A DNA stretch of 9,741 bases, from the NCBI GenBank assembly GCA_014381795.1, contig JACNKY010000372.1, positions 1 through 9,741 on the forward strand, given 5' to 3'. The notes under the pieces were generated by a model. The model had not been told where the DNA came from. It worked only from the letters and a program-made list of their open reading frames with translations, and did no database searches. The first letter of the stretch is position 1. Each line of letters opens with the position of its first letter. The translations under genes and the position numbers were made by a program. This DNA is from Pseudomonadota bacterium. Lineage in GTDB: Bacteria; SAR324; NAC60-12. Shown here piece after piece: positions 1-6,221 of this stretch.

Positions 1-614
1 CACAAAAACATCAGTGCTACCACTAGGTAAAAAGTAAAAGGCTGGCGGGTTGAACCTCCCGCGACACCGGCGTTGTAAACCATGTCATGCAGTCCGATCA
101 CAGAAACAAGAGCCGTCGTTTTTGCCAGTACCATCCAGTTATTACTAAAACCTGGCAGAGCGTGACGTACCATCAAGGGAAATGTGATGCGAACAAACAC
201 TTTCCATTTTGACATACCGAAGGCATGAGCAGCTTCTATTTCACCACTGGAAACCGCCAGGATTCCGCCGCGGAAAGTTTCAGTCATGTAGGCACCAAAA
301 ATGAAACCGATAGTCAGTGTTCCGGCAACAAATGGGCTGATGTCGATGTAGTCCCAGCCGAAATAGTCGCCAATATTGTTGACCATGATTTGACCGCCGA
401 AGAAAATAAGGGTCATCAGTACCAAATCCGGAACTCCGCGGATCAAAGTTGTATAAAGAGTAGCCACATTACGGGCAATGGGGGATTTGGAGAGTTTAGC
501 TAACGCACCAATTAAACCAAGAATAATAGCGATTAAAAGGGAAAGTAAGGCGACTTCCACGGTAAGTAACATTCCTTCCAATATCATCGGAAAATAACCG
601 TGTAAATCAAACAT
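1..614 (-). CDS. hisQ: HisQ-like permease of a polar amino-acid ABC transporter (3' end outside window)
   Basis: This is an inner-membrane permease subunit that would pair with a second permease (HisM-like, expected past the left edge) to form the channel of a basic or polar amino-acid importer. Reading from the ATG at 614, 204 codons are visible with no stop. The protein has hydrophobic segments at about residues 12-38, 60-76 and 95-115, the family motif TTLIRGVPDLVLM at residues 55-67, GFIFGAYMTETFRGG at 103-117, and the cytoplasmic EAA loop at about 127-155 (EAAHAFG, then RITFP and ALPG) that docks on the ATPase. From memory it aligns with enterobacterial HisQ almost from residue 1, and about 25 residues should be missing at the C-terminus. 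The Shine-Dalgarno sequence is poor; the start was chosen by homology. It follows the binding-protein gene by 126 nt, across a strong hairpin. Exact substrate (His, Arg, Lys, Orn or octopine-like) cannot be read from sequence. Confidence 0.93.
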   Translation of the reverse strand, partial: MFDLHGYFPMILEGMLLTVEVALLSLLIAIILGLIGALAKLSKSPIARNVATLYTTLIRGVPDLVLMTLIFFGGQIMVNNIGDYFGWDYIDISPFVAGTLTIGFIFGAYMTETFRGGILAVSSGEIEAAHAFGMSKWKVFVRITFPLMVRHALPGFSNNWMVLAKTTALVSVIGLHDMVYNAGVAGGSTRQPFTFYLVVALMFL

Positions 615-641
615 TAGTGCTTTGCAGGAGATTTAAGGAAG

Positions 642-667
642 GCCACGGAATTATCCAATTCCGTGGC
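642..667 (-). promoter_or_regulatory. 11-bp perfect intercistronic hairpin between binding-protein and permease genes
   Basis: GCCACGGAATT (642-652) and AATTCCGTGGC (657-667) are perfect inverted repeats around a 4-nt loop. The structure lies 74 nt downstream of the binding-protein stop codon and 28 nt before the permease start, in the same transcript. No T-run follows it on the minus strand, so it is not a standard intrinsic terminator. A likely role is protecting the 3' end of the upstream mRNA or partially attenuating transcription, giving more binding protein than permease. The structure is read from the sequence; the role is inferred from similar layouts in other binding-protein operons. 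Confidence 0.7.
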
Positions 668-740
668 AAACTAAGATAATAATTATGACCGGTTAGAGGT
701 TCCCACTGCGTATCTGAGTATACCCCAACCTGTTTCAAAT

Positions 741-1511
741 TTAGTAAACATCAAAGGGGAAATATTTATCATTAATCCTTTTATAAACACCATTGGCACG
801 GATGGTTTTAATGGCTTTATTGAAAAGCGCAGCCAAGTCACCGTTTTGTTTGCGTACAGCGATACCTGCACCGTCGCCAAAATATTTTGGATCAGAGTAA
901 CCCTGTCCTACAAACTCCCAACCTTTGCCGTTGTCAGTTTTGAGGAACCCCGCTTCCATGGCGATAGAGTCGGCCAGTATCAGATCCACACGTCCGGCCA
1001 ACGCATCAAGGTAGGCTTCATCCTGAGTTCCGTAGCGCTTTATTTCTACGTCTTCGCCAAACTCTCCGGTTACGAAGTTATCGTGAATTGTCGCACGTTG
1101 TACACCAACAACTTTGCCTTTAAGACCAGCCTTGGAAATTGTTATTCCGGATCCTTTTTTTCTGGCAAACTTGGCAGGCGTATTGTAATACTTTTCTGAA
1201 AAAGCAACTTTCTTTTTGCGTTCTTCAGTGATTGACATGGATGCGATAATCGCATCATACTTTCGGGCCAGCAAAGCTGGAATTATTCCGTCCCAGTCCT
1301 GAGTAACCAGTGTGCATTTTGCACCGATTTCTTTGCAAAGCGCCAGTGCGATCTCAATGTCAAATCCTTTCAGTGTTCCGTCTGACTCAACCCAGCTAAA
1401 TGGCGGGTAAGCACCTTCAACACCAACTCGGATTTTTTTCCATTCTTTTGCTGAAACACTTGTTCCGAGCATCAACATGGCCACAACGGCCGCTACAATT
1501 AACTTTCTCAT
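741..1511 (-). CDS. Periplasmic amino-acid-binding protein, HisJ/ArgT-like (SBP family 3)
   Basis: This is the soluble receptor of the ABC importer: it captures a basic or polar amino acid in the periplasm and delivers it to the HisQ/HisM-like channel. The 256-residue length is normal for the family. Residues 1-21 form a signal peptide (MRK, hydrophobic core, cleavage after SVSA) without a lipobox cysteine. Family blocks are visible: GVEGAYPPFSW at 30-40, GFDIEIALALCKEIGAKC (start about 49), DAIIASMSITEERKKKVAFSEKYY including the Ser/Arg region that contacts ligand, LKGKVVGVQRAT, an Asp in ILADSIA aligning with the ligand-binding Asp of HisJ, and a C-terminal KYFPFDVY like HisJ's KYFDFDVY. 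The start is well supported by GGAG at 1519-1522, 7 nt upstream. The gene lies 83 nt after the ATPase gene, whereas many operons place the binding protein first. Ligand identity among His, Lys, Arg and Orn remains open. Confidence 0.95.
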   Translation of the reverse strand: MRKLIVAAVVAMLMLGTSVSAKEWKKIRVGVEGAYPPFSWVESDGTLKGFDIEIALALCKEIGAKCTLVTQDWDGIIPALLARKYDAIIASMSITEERKKKVAFSEKYYNTPAKFARKKGSGITISKAGLKGKVVGVQRATIHDNFVTGEFGEDVEIKRYGTQDEAYLDALAGRVDLILADSIAMEAGFLKTDNGKGWEFVGQGYSDPKYFGDGAGIAVRKQNGDLAALFNKAIKTIRANGVYKRINDKYFPFDVY

Positions 1512-1543
1512 TTATTTTCTCCATTTGAAAATTATAAATATAC

Positions 1544-1570
1544 TGGAAAAACTCACCATAAATTTTTCCA
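1544..1570 (-). promoter_or_regulatory. Inverted repeat TGGAAAAA/TTTTTCCA upstream of the binding-protein gene
   Basis: TGGAAAAA (1544-1551) and TTTTTCCA (1563-1570) are perfect 8-base arms around an 11-nt spacer in the ATPase/binding-protein gap. It could be a weak RNA hairpin or a dyad-symmetric operator. A perfect TATAAT is on the minus strand just downstream (1536-1531), but no convincing -35 box matches it and the implied 5' leader would be only about a dozen nt, so an internal promoter here is speculative. Confidence 0.4.
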
Positions 1571-1573
1571 AAT

Positions 1574-1590
1574 CAAGCCTGTAAGGCTTA
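1574..1590 (-). promoter_or_regulatory. Small hairpin just after the ATPase stop codon
   Basis: AAGCCT (1575-1580) and AGGCTT (1584-1589) pair perfectly around a 3-nt loop, and the stem can be extended slightly by A-U and G-U pairs. It begins only a few nt after the ATPase stop codon. No T-tract follows on the minus strand, so I call it an intercistronic stem-loop rather than a terminator. It sits immediately before the second inverted repeat at 1544-1570. Confidence 0.45.
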
Positions 1591-1594
1591 ATTT

Positions 1595-2374
1595 TTAATG
1601 TTCGACTTGTTTTGAAACAAACTGTCGAAACCTCTCTGAAGAAGGATTCGTAAAAACCTCCCCTGGTGGCCCGTCTTCTTCAATACCACCTTCATGCAGA
1701 TAGACAACACGAGAAGAAACTTCCCGTGCAAATCCCATTTCATGAGTAACCACGATCATGGTTCGTCCATCTTCTGCAAGTTGACGCATCACACGCAAAA
1801 CCTCGCCCACGAGTTCCGGATCAAGTGCGGAAGTCGGTTCGTCAAAAAGCAACATATCCGGTTCCATTGCCAGTGCCCGGGCAATGGCTACACGTTGTTG
1901 CTGACCTCCTGAAAGGTGTGCCGGATGATAGTCCTTACGGTCATAAATTCCTACCTTGTGCAGCAACGCTTCCGCTTTTTCAAGCGCTTCTTTTTTAGGA
2001 ATATTTTGCACATGCACCGGGGACTCGATGACATTTTCCAAAACTGTCATGTGGGACCACAGATTGAACTGCTGAAAAACCATCCCCAAACGTGTCCGGA
2101 GACGTTCCACCTGTTTAATGTCTTCCGGTACAGTTTCACCGTAGCGATCCTTTTTCATGCGTATCAATTCACCGCCTACATAAACCTTCCCGCTGGTGGG
2201 AATTTCAAGCAGATTGAGGCAGCGTAAAAAAGTGCTCTTCCCGGATCCGCTTGCTCCCAGCATGGCGATTACATCACCTTCATTTGCTTCCAGCGAAATG
2301 CCTTTGAGAACTTCGTCAGCACCAAAATATTTATGCAGATCTTCCACCAACAGGGCTGTTTTGGGGTTGTTCAA
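1595..2374 (-). CDS. hisP: HisP-like ATP-binding subunit of a polar amino-acid ABC transporter
   Basis: This cytoplasmic ATPase powers the amino-acid importer encoded with it. At 259 residues it is full length. All nucleotide-binding motifs are intact: Walker A GASGSGKST at 40-48, Q-loop glutamine in VFQQFNLW at about 101, signature LSGGQQQR at 154-161, Walker B MLLFDE at 174-179, D-loop SALD at 182-185 and switch His211 in VTHEMGFAR. NLWSHMTVLENV and DPELVGEVLRVM are typical of HisP and its ArtP/AotP/OccP relatives. The chosen start is a TTG (2374-2372). AAGGAG at 2383-2378 precedes it by only 3 nt, closer than usual, but the start matches the N-terminus of HisP and there is no nearby in-frame ATG. 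It is the first confident gene of the transporter operon, 249 nt after tdh. Confidence 0.95.
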   Translation of the reverse strand: MNNPKTALLVEDLHKYFGADEVLKGISLEANEGDVIAMLGASGSGKSTFLRCLNLLEIPTSGKVYVGGELIRMKKDRYGETVPEDIKQVERLRTRLGMVFQQFNLWSHMTVLENVIESPVHVQNIPKKEALEKAEALLHKVGIYDRKDYHPAHLSGGQQQRVAIARALAMEPDMLLFDEPTSALDPELVGEVLRVMRQLAEDGRTMIVVTHEMGFAREVSSRVVYLHEGGIEEDGPPGEVFTNPSSERFRQFVSKQVEH

Positions 2375-2388
2375 ATTCTCCTTCTGGT

Positions 2389-2637
2389 TTAATTAACAAA
2401 GTAGTTCCAACCGGAACTCTTGCATGGATCGGCACAGATATCCATAAGAAATAGAAACTGCTCCCTCGTGACACCATTTAAAGCTAGCTCTCCTGAAAAA
2501 AAATGTAAAGATTTCTCTGGGCATTCGTGAATACTATCCACTTCTTGGAAAGGAGTCAATAAAAGATTTTTGAATATCAAACCTTGATGAACTGGCAAAA
2601 AATATGGAATCCAACTTACCGCATTATTCCCAGTCAA
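2389..2637 (-). CDS. Unrecognised small ORF between tdh and the ATPase gene (doubtful)
   Basis: An 82-codon frame that would start at a TTG overlapping the end of tdh by 14 nt and stops 14 nt before the ATPase start. I do not recognise it. The C-terminal 50 residues look protein-like ([16 protein letters not shown], then [13 protein letters not shown] at the end), with no low-complexity run. Against it: no in-frame ATG near the front, no clear Shine-Dalgarno sequence, and a good promoter and two hairpins lie inside the same stretch. It could be a small protein, the decayed tail of a lost gene, or a chance frame across a regulatory leader. If transcription starts at about 2524, only a short internal ATG (18 codons, starting MDICADPC) would remain in frame. 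Confidence 0.3.
   Translation of the reverse strand: MTGNNAVSWIPYFLPVHQGLIFKNLLLTPFQEVDSIHECPEKSLHFFSGELALNGVTREQFLFLMDICADPCKSSGWNYFVN
2403..2445 (-). promoter_or_regulatory. Two consecutive hairpins in the leader of the transporter operon
   Basis: Two perfect inverted repeats sit side by side just upstream of the ATPase ribosome-binding site: ATGGAT/ATCCAT (2424-2429 with 2440-2445, 10-nt loop) and AGTTCC/GGAACT (2403-2408 with 2413-2418, 4-nt loop AACC on the plus strand). They are 5 nt apart, and the promoter-distal one ends 20 nt before AAGGAG. The layout would suit a cis-acting RNA or protein-binding leader, but I cannot match it to a known riboswitch or T-box, and short perfect arms can arise by chance. 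Confidence 0.35.
2531..2559 (-). promoter_or_regulatory. Candidate sigma70-type promoter for the transporter operon
   Basis: On the minus strand, TTGACT (2559-2554, 5 of 6 to the -35 consensus) is followed after exactly 17 nt by TAGTAT (2536-2531, 4 of 6 to the -10 consensus). Transcription would start near 2524, leaving a leader of about 150 nt before the ATPase start codon. This is the best promoter-like pair I found in the window, and it would let the transporter be expressed apart from kbl-tdh. It is a sequence match only. Confidence 0.5.
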
Positions 2638-3673
2638 GAATTACCTTGCCGGAATTTCCGGAAAGCATTGCGGAAAAACCTGCTTCAAAATCATCCACTG
2701 GAAGACGGTGACTGATGATTGGAGTAAGGTCGAGTCCGGACTGTACAAGAGCGATCATCTTGTACCATGTTTCAAACATTTCACGTCCGTAAATTCCCTG
2801 CAGACACAACATTTTGAAGATGACCTTATTCCAGTCAATGTCAAATCCTGTTGATGAGAGTCCGAGAATTGCGACCTTACCGCCATTATTCATTTTATCA
2901 ATCATATCCCGAAAAGCGGGAGCGGCACCGGACATTTCAAGTCCGATATCAAAACCCTCTGTCATGCCAATTTGTTGCATAACGTCCTGCAAATCTTCCT
3001 TTTCTGCATTGACCACATAATTAACACCCATCTTTTTGGCCAGCTCGATCCGTTGCGGATTTATGTCAGTAATGACTACTTTACGCGCGCCTGCTTTTTG
3101 CGCAACTAACGCACCCATGATGCCGATTGGTCCGGCACCGGTTACGAGCACATCTTCACCAACACAGTCGAATGTCAGCGCTGTATGAACAGCGTTACCG
3201 AAAGGGTCGAAAATAGCGGCAATTTCATCAGGAATATCTTCCGGAATAGGTACAACATTGTCTTCTGGCAGTCGCAGAAATTCAGCAAAAGCTCCGGGCA
3301 GTTGTACTCCGATCCCAAGCGTGTTGCGGCATAAATGTCCTCTTCCAGCCCTGCAGTTGCGGCAACTTCCGCAAATGACATGACCTTCTCCGGAGATGCG
3401 TTGACCGACACTGTATTTTGTGACTGCAGCTCCAATCTCAACTATTTCTCCGCAGAACTCGTGGCCGACGACCATTGGTACAGGAACAAGTTTTGAAATG
3501 AATTCGTCCCACTTCCAGATATGAACATCGGTGCCGCAGATTGCGGTTTTTTTAATTCGCACCAGCACATCATTTGCTCCATATTCCGGAATCGGAACCT
3601 GTTCCATCTGCAGTCCAATTCCGGGTTTTGCTTTGACCAGTGCTTTCATTGTTTTTTGGGTAACAGTTTTCAT
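2624..3673 (-). CDS. tdh: L-threonine 3-dehydrogenase
   Basis: A zinc-dependent, NAD+-linked medium-chain dehydrogenase that oxidises L-threonine to 2-amino-3-ketobutyrate, the substrate of the neighbouring Kbl. Length 349. Catalytic zinc ligands appear as C46 (TAICGTDVH) and H71-E72 (VVGHEF). The structural zinc lobe has four cysteines at 101, 104, 107 and 115 ([15 protein letters not shown]). [11 protein letters not shown] is at 155-165, the Rossmann motif GAGPIG at 179-184, with Asp203 (ITDIN) positioned to favour NAD over NADP, and [13 protein letters not shown] at 294-306 is the Tdh signature. From memory the match to E. coli Tdh is close along the whole length. The start overlaps the kbl stop as ATGA (3673-3670) with GGGGA about 8 nt upstream. 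It adds 8 residues relative to E. coli, whose start corresponds to Met9 here. Confidence 0.97.
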   Translation of the reverse strand: MKTVTQKTMKALVKAKPGIGLQMEQVPIPEYGANDVLVRIKKTAICGTDVHIWKWDEFISKLVPVPMVVGHEFCGEIVEIGAAVTKYSVGQRISGEGHVICGSCRNCRAGRGHLCRNTLGIGVQLPGAFAEFLRLPEDNVVPIPEDIPDEIAAIFDPFGNAVHTALTFDCVGEDVLVTGAGPIGIMGALVAQKAGARKVVITDINPQRIELAKKMGVNYVVNAEKEDLQDVMQQIGMTEGFDIGLEMSGAAPAFRDMIDKMNNGGKVAILGLSSTGFDIDWNKVIFKMLCLQGIYGREMFETWYKMIALVQSGLDLTPIISHRLPVDDFEAGFSAMLSGNSGKVILDWE

Positions 3674-4860
3674 TTAATTATCCCCAGTTGCTGTCCAACT
3701 TTTTTAAATGCCTTAATTGCACATTCCACATCTTCCCGACTATGCGCTGCAGACATTTGTGTACGTATCCGTGCCTGACCTTGAGGTACAACAGGAAAAG
3801 AAAAGCCGATCACATAAATGTCTTCCTTCAACATTTGCGAGGCGAATTTTTGCGCCAGTTCTGCGTCTCCAAGCATAACAGGAATGATTGGATGTCCTGC
3901 TCCTGCGAGGCTAAAACCAAGCGCCGTCATTTCCTTTCTGAAAAAATCAGCATTCTCAAAAAGCTGTTTACGTAGTTCCGGTCGGCTGTCAATCATTTTC
4001 AGTACTGTTTGGGTTGTCACGGTGATTACAGGCGCTAAAGTGTTTGAAAAAAGATAAGGCCGGGAACGTTGCCTCAACCATTCCACAATTTCCTTTTTCG
4101 CGCTGGTGTAGCCTCCGGAAGCTCCTCCAAGGGCCTTCCCCAGTGTTCCTGTCAAAATGTCAACTTTGTCCGCAACGCCGCAAAACTCCGGAGTTCCACG
4201 TCCGTTTTCACCCATGAAGCCAACGGCGTGACTATCATCAACCATCACCATTGCGTCATATTTTTCAGCGAGTTCACAAATGCCCTGCAGGTTTGCGATA
4301 ATACCGTCCATAGAAAAAACACCATCGGTCGCAATAAGTCGAAAACGTGCGTCCGCTGCTTCTTTTAAACGTATTTCCAAGTCTGCCATATCGTTGTTCT
4401 GGTAACGAAAACGCTGCGCTTTACACAAGCGTACACCATCGATGATAGATGCGTGATTCATTGCATCGGAAATGATCGCGTCTTCTGCACCTAAAAGTGT
4501 TTCAAATAAACCGGTGTTCGCGTCAAAACAGGAAGAGTAAAGAATTGTGTCCTCCATGCCAAGGAAGGCTGAAATTTTCGATTCCAGTTCTTTGTGCACA
4601 TCTTGGGTTCCGCAGATGAAACGCACAGACGCCATTCCATAACCCTTTTTGTCAAGTGCGTTTTTTCCGGCTTCGATTAATTCTGCATTATCCGCCAGTC
4701 CCAAATAATTATTAGCACAGAAATTAAGCACCTTATCACCGGGAAAAACAGAAATGTTTCCGGACTGCCGGGAAGTTATTATTCGCTCTGACTTAAAAAG
4801 TCCGGCACTTTTTAGTGCTTCCAGATTTTGATTGAGATGTTCGAAAAACATTTTAGTCAT
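3670..4860 (-). CDS. kbl: 2-amino-3-ketobutyrate coenzyme A ligase (glycine C-acetyltransferase)
   Basis: A PLP-dependent alpha-oxoamine synthase-family enzyme that splits 2-amino-3-ketobutyrate with CoA into glycine and acetyl-CoA, completing threonine catabolism begun by Tdh. At 396 residues it is full length. Visible features are [11 protein letters not shown] at 46-56, [16 protein letters not shown] at 78-93, His136 in [12 protein letters not shown] stacking on the cofactor, DGVFSMDG at 179-186, DDSHAVGF at 208-215 with the Asp that contacts the PLP ring nitrogen, the Schiff-base lysine K242 in [13 protein letters not shown], and Arg366 in [10 protein letters not shown] for the substrate carboxylate. 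It is the first gene of a two-gene unit and overlaps tdh by 4 nt, implying translational coupling. No good Shine-Dalgarno sequence precedes the ATG at 4860; Met4 is an alternative start. Confidence 0.97.
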   Translation of the reverse strand: MTKMFFEHLNQNLEALKSAGLFKSERIITSRQSGNISVFPGDKVLNFCANNYLGLADNAELIEAGKNALDKKGYGMASVRFICGTQDVHKELESKISAFLGMEDTILYSSCFDANTGLFETLLGAEDAIISDAMNHASIIDGVRLCKAQRFRYQNNDMADLEIRLKEAADARFRLIATDGVFSMDGIIANLQGICELAEKYDAMVMVDDSHAVGFMGENGRGTPEFCGVADKVDILTGTLGKALGGASGGYTSAKKEIVEWLRQRSRPYLFSNTLAPVITVTTQTVLKMIDSRPELRKQLFENADFFRKEMTALGFSLAGAGHPIIPVMLGDAELAQKFASQMLKEDIYVIGFSFPVVPQGQARIRTQMSAAHSREDVECAIKAFKKVGQQLGIIK

Positions 4861-4891
4861 AGAATATTTTTTGGTGAATATTTTATGTTAA

Positions 4892-4919
4892 ACTATAAAA
4901 AATTCTGAAACTGTGACAT
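4892..4919 (-). promoter_or_regulatory. Candidate promoter for kbl-tdh
   Basis: On the minus strand, ATGTCA (4919-4914, 4 of 6 to the -35 consensus) and TATAGT (4897-4892, 5 of 6 to the -10 consensus) are separated by 16 nt. Transcription would begin near 4885, about 25 nt before the kbl ATG. The -35-like box is the outer end of the palindromic repeat, so the repeat may help drive kbl. Sequence match only. Confidence 0.4.
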
Positions 4920-4997
4920 TGCCTAGGGAACGAGAAATCTTTCATAAGTTACTGCCCTAATATGATTAAGATTTCTCCCTTCGCTCGAAATGACAAG
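4912..4997. repeat. Imperfect palindromic intergenic repeat (about 85 bp)
   Basis: The two halves are imperfect inverted copies of one another. The inner arms GAGAAATCTT (4932-4941) and AAGATTTCTC (4968-4977) are perfectly complementary over 10 bp. The outer ends TGACATT (4914-4920) and AATGACA (4989-4995) match at 6 of 7 as inverted repeats, and the material between is only loosely conserved. The central 26 nt are AT-rich. On the minus strand the right half begins TGTCATTTCGAGCGAAGG. I recall this kind of sequence from dispersed intergenic repeats in several phyla, so a REP- or MITE-like, non-autonomous repeat is the likely identity. It carries no coding frame, and copy number cannot be judged from one window. 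Confidence 0.6.
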
Positions 4998-5148
4998 TTA
5001 CAGCTCAGGCTTATTATGAATCGGTCAATTATTTAATATCACGAAGTTGTCATTACAGCAGCAAGGTAAAAAATCAGGAGTGATATTTTGATATTTTTTG
5101 AATTCAACCACTCATCAAACTGTATTCTCCACTTCAGTACTGAGGGAG

Positions 5149-6210
5149 TCAATCTGATTTTGCAAGTGCAGGCAATTCGTTTTTGTTGAGATGAATCTGC
5201 CACTTAACTCCGCTGGCGGAAATATGGAAAATTCCGGTTGCGAGTGTGAATGCATAATCATCGGCACCGTCTTTTGGACGGCGAAAAATCGAAAGACCTT
5301 GAGAGGGCTGGTGAAAGAGGATGGACTGTGCTTTCGGAGCTGTGGATTCACGAAGCAACTTTTCCGACATGTCTTGACGAAAGGCGGAGGAATCCGTAAT
5401 TGTTTGTGATAGTCCGGAAAACTTTTCGTCCAGCAAATGGTTGGCATGTGAAGCGGGACGACTGATCTTTTTGACTTCACAAGCACTGGCCGGTGCTTCT
5501 ACGGAGAGTAAATTATTTCCGGAAGGTTGACCCAGGGAATGGTGAAATCCGCTGGCTCTGTCCGGACGTTGAAGATGGACAAGCGCTTCTTCCAAAGTGC
5601 TGCAATCCAAGATGGCGCGGCAGATGAAATGACGGGGAATTCCAGGTTGCAGGTCATCAACCCGGATATTATTGATCGTCTGCACCAGACCGTCTGAATT
5701 AACTGAAAAGGTGTGTCCGGGCAGCATTCCTGGATAATGAAAAGTTGAAAATTTAGTGCCGTTTGCCTGATTGACCGTGAGCCATCTGCAATGTCCGTCT
5801 AGTTCAGGCGCACCGTCTTCGTTATGTGCGATCACGGCATGCGTACCCTCAACTGCAGGATAAAGAAGTGTTGTGCAGCCTTCCGGAGCATGTTCCGCGG
5901 ATTCCGGATTTGCACCAGCCAGAAGTGGCAGATCTCCACGGCAGTTCCAAATCAACAGACTTTCATAATCGAGCTGTGCTCCTCTGGCCATTCCTTCAAG
6001 TTCTAAAACATATTCAGGAAAGAGGCTGCGTGCCGCTTCGTCCAACTTTTTTAAATAGCTGCTGCCTGTCCAGCATCTCCACGCTTGTTGAAATTCAGCA
6101 AGAGGTATCACAGTTTCACGGATTGAGTCTGTCATATTTTCCCCGACGGCAAAGCCTATTTCTTCCGGAGTTCCGGAGACTTCAAGTGTTTCAAGTTTAT
6201 TGAGTGACAT
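5149..6210 (-). CDS. C45-family autoproteolytic acyltransferase/hydrolase (penicillin acyltransferase-like)
   Basis: A predicted Ntn-type hydrolase of peptidase family C45, related to fungal acyl-CoA:6-aminopenicillanate acyltransferase. Family members are made as precursors that cut themselves before a cysteine, which then becomes the nucleophile for hydrolysing or transferring acyl groups on amide bonds. Here the likely site is Gly111-Cys112 in EGCTTLLYP, leaving a 241-residue beta chain, followed by the family-like block AHNEDGAPE at 128-136. Other typical blocks are an N-terminal GTPEEIGFAVG (13-23), ELEGMARGA (70-78), the FSVNSDGLVQTINN region (168-181), GNNLLSVEA (231-239) and SHANHLL (254-260). 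Length 353 is normal. No signal peptide, so it is probably cytoplasmic. It starts 11 nt after the M20 amidase stop, so the two are surely co-transcribed and may act on the same substrate. No strong Shine-Dalgarno sequence. Substrate unknown. Confidence 0.82.
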   Translation of the reverse strand: MSLNKLETLEVSGTPEEIGFAVGENMTDSIRETVIPLAEFQQAWRCWTGSSYLKKLDEAARSLFPEYVLELEGMARGAQLDYESLLIWNCRGDLPLLAGANPESAEHAPEGCTTLLYPAVEGTHAVIAHNEDGAPELDGHCRWLTVNQANGTKFSTFHYPGMLPGHTFSVNSDGLVQTINNIRVDDLQPGIPRHFICRAILDCSTLEEALVHLQRPDRASGFHHSLGQPSGNNLLSVEAPASACEVKKISRPASHANHLLDEKFSGLSQTITDSSAFRQDMSEKLLRESTAPKAQSILFHQPSQGLSIFRRPKDGADDYAFTLATGIFHISASGVKWQIHLNKNELPALAKSD

Positions 6211-6221
6211 CTTTTTGAATT

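Larger units (their letters stand above)
4861..5148. other. Intergenic region between the C45 hydrolase gene and kbl
   Basis: This 288-nt AT-rich spacer holds the palindromic repeat at about 4912-4997 and a candidate kbl promoter (4892-4919). The part nearest the C45 gene (5001-5148) contains a 10-bp palindrome TCAGTACTGA (5134-5143) and a short direct repeat of TGATATTTT, but no intrinsic terminator that I can support and no open reading frame with coding character. Confidence 0.7.

Noticed and set aside
225..503. A 92-codon plus-strand open frame
   Set aside because: It lies opposite the HisQ-like permease frame, which has clear family motifs; the forward translation has no recognisable pattern and no regulatory context.
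2506..2530. A possible second, decayed copy of the palindromic repeat (it shares AAGATTTCTC with 4968-4977)
   Set aside because: Only about ten bases match exactly and no second arm is present nearby, so chance similarity in AT-rich DNA is the simpler explanation.
2585..2623. A terminator-like stretch after tdh (a short dyad followed by a T-rich run on the minus strand)
   Set aside because: The stem before the T-run is only three to four base pairs, too weak for an intrinsic terminator.
5128..5148. A terminator after the C45 hydrolase gene built on the palindrome TCAGTACTGA
   Set aside because: The perfect palindrome leaves no proper loop and no T-tract follows on the minus strand.
5115..5486. 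A 123-codon minus-strand frame overlapping the end of the C45 hydrolase gene
   Set aside because: It is an out-of-frame shadow of the hydrolase, whose own frame keeps family-like residues to its end.
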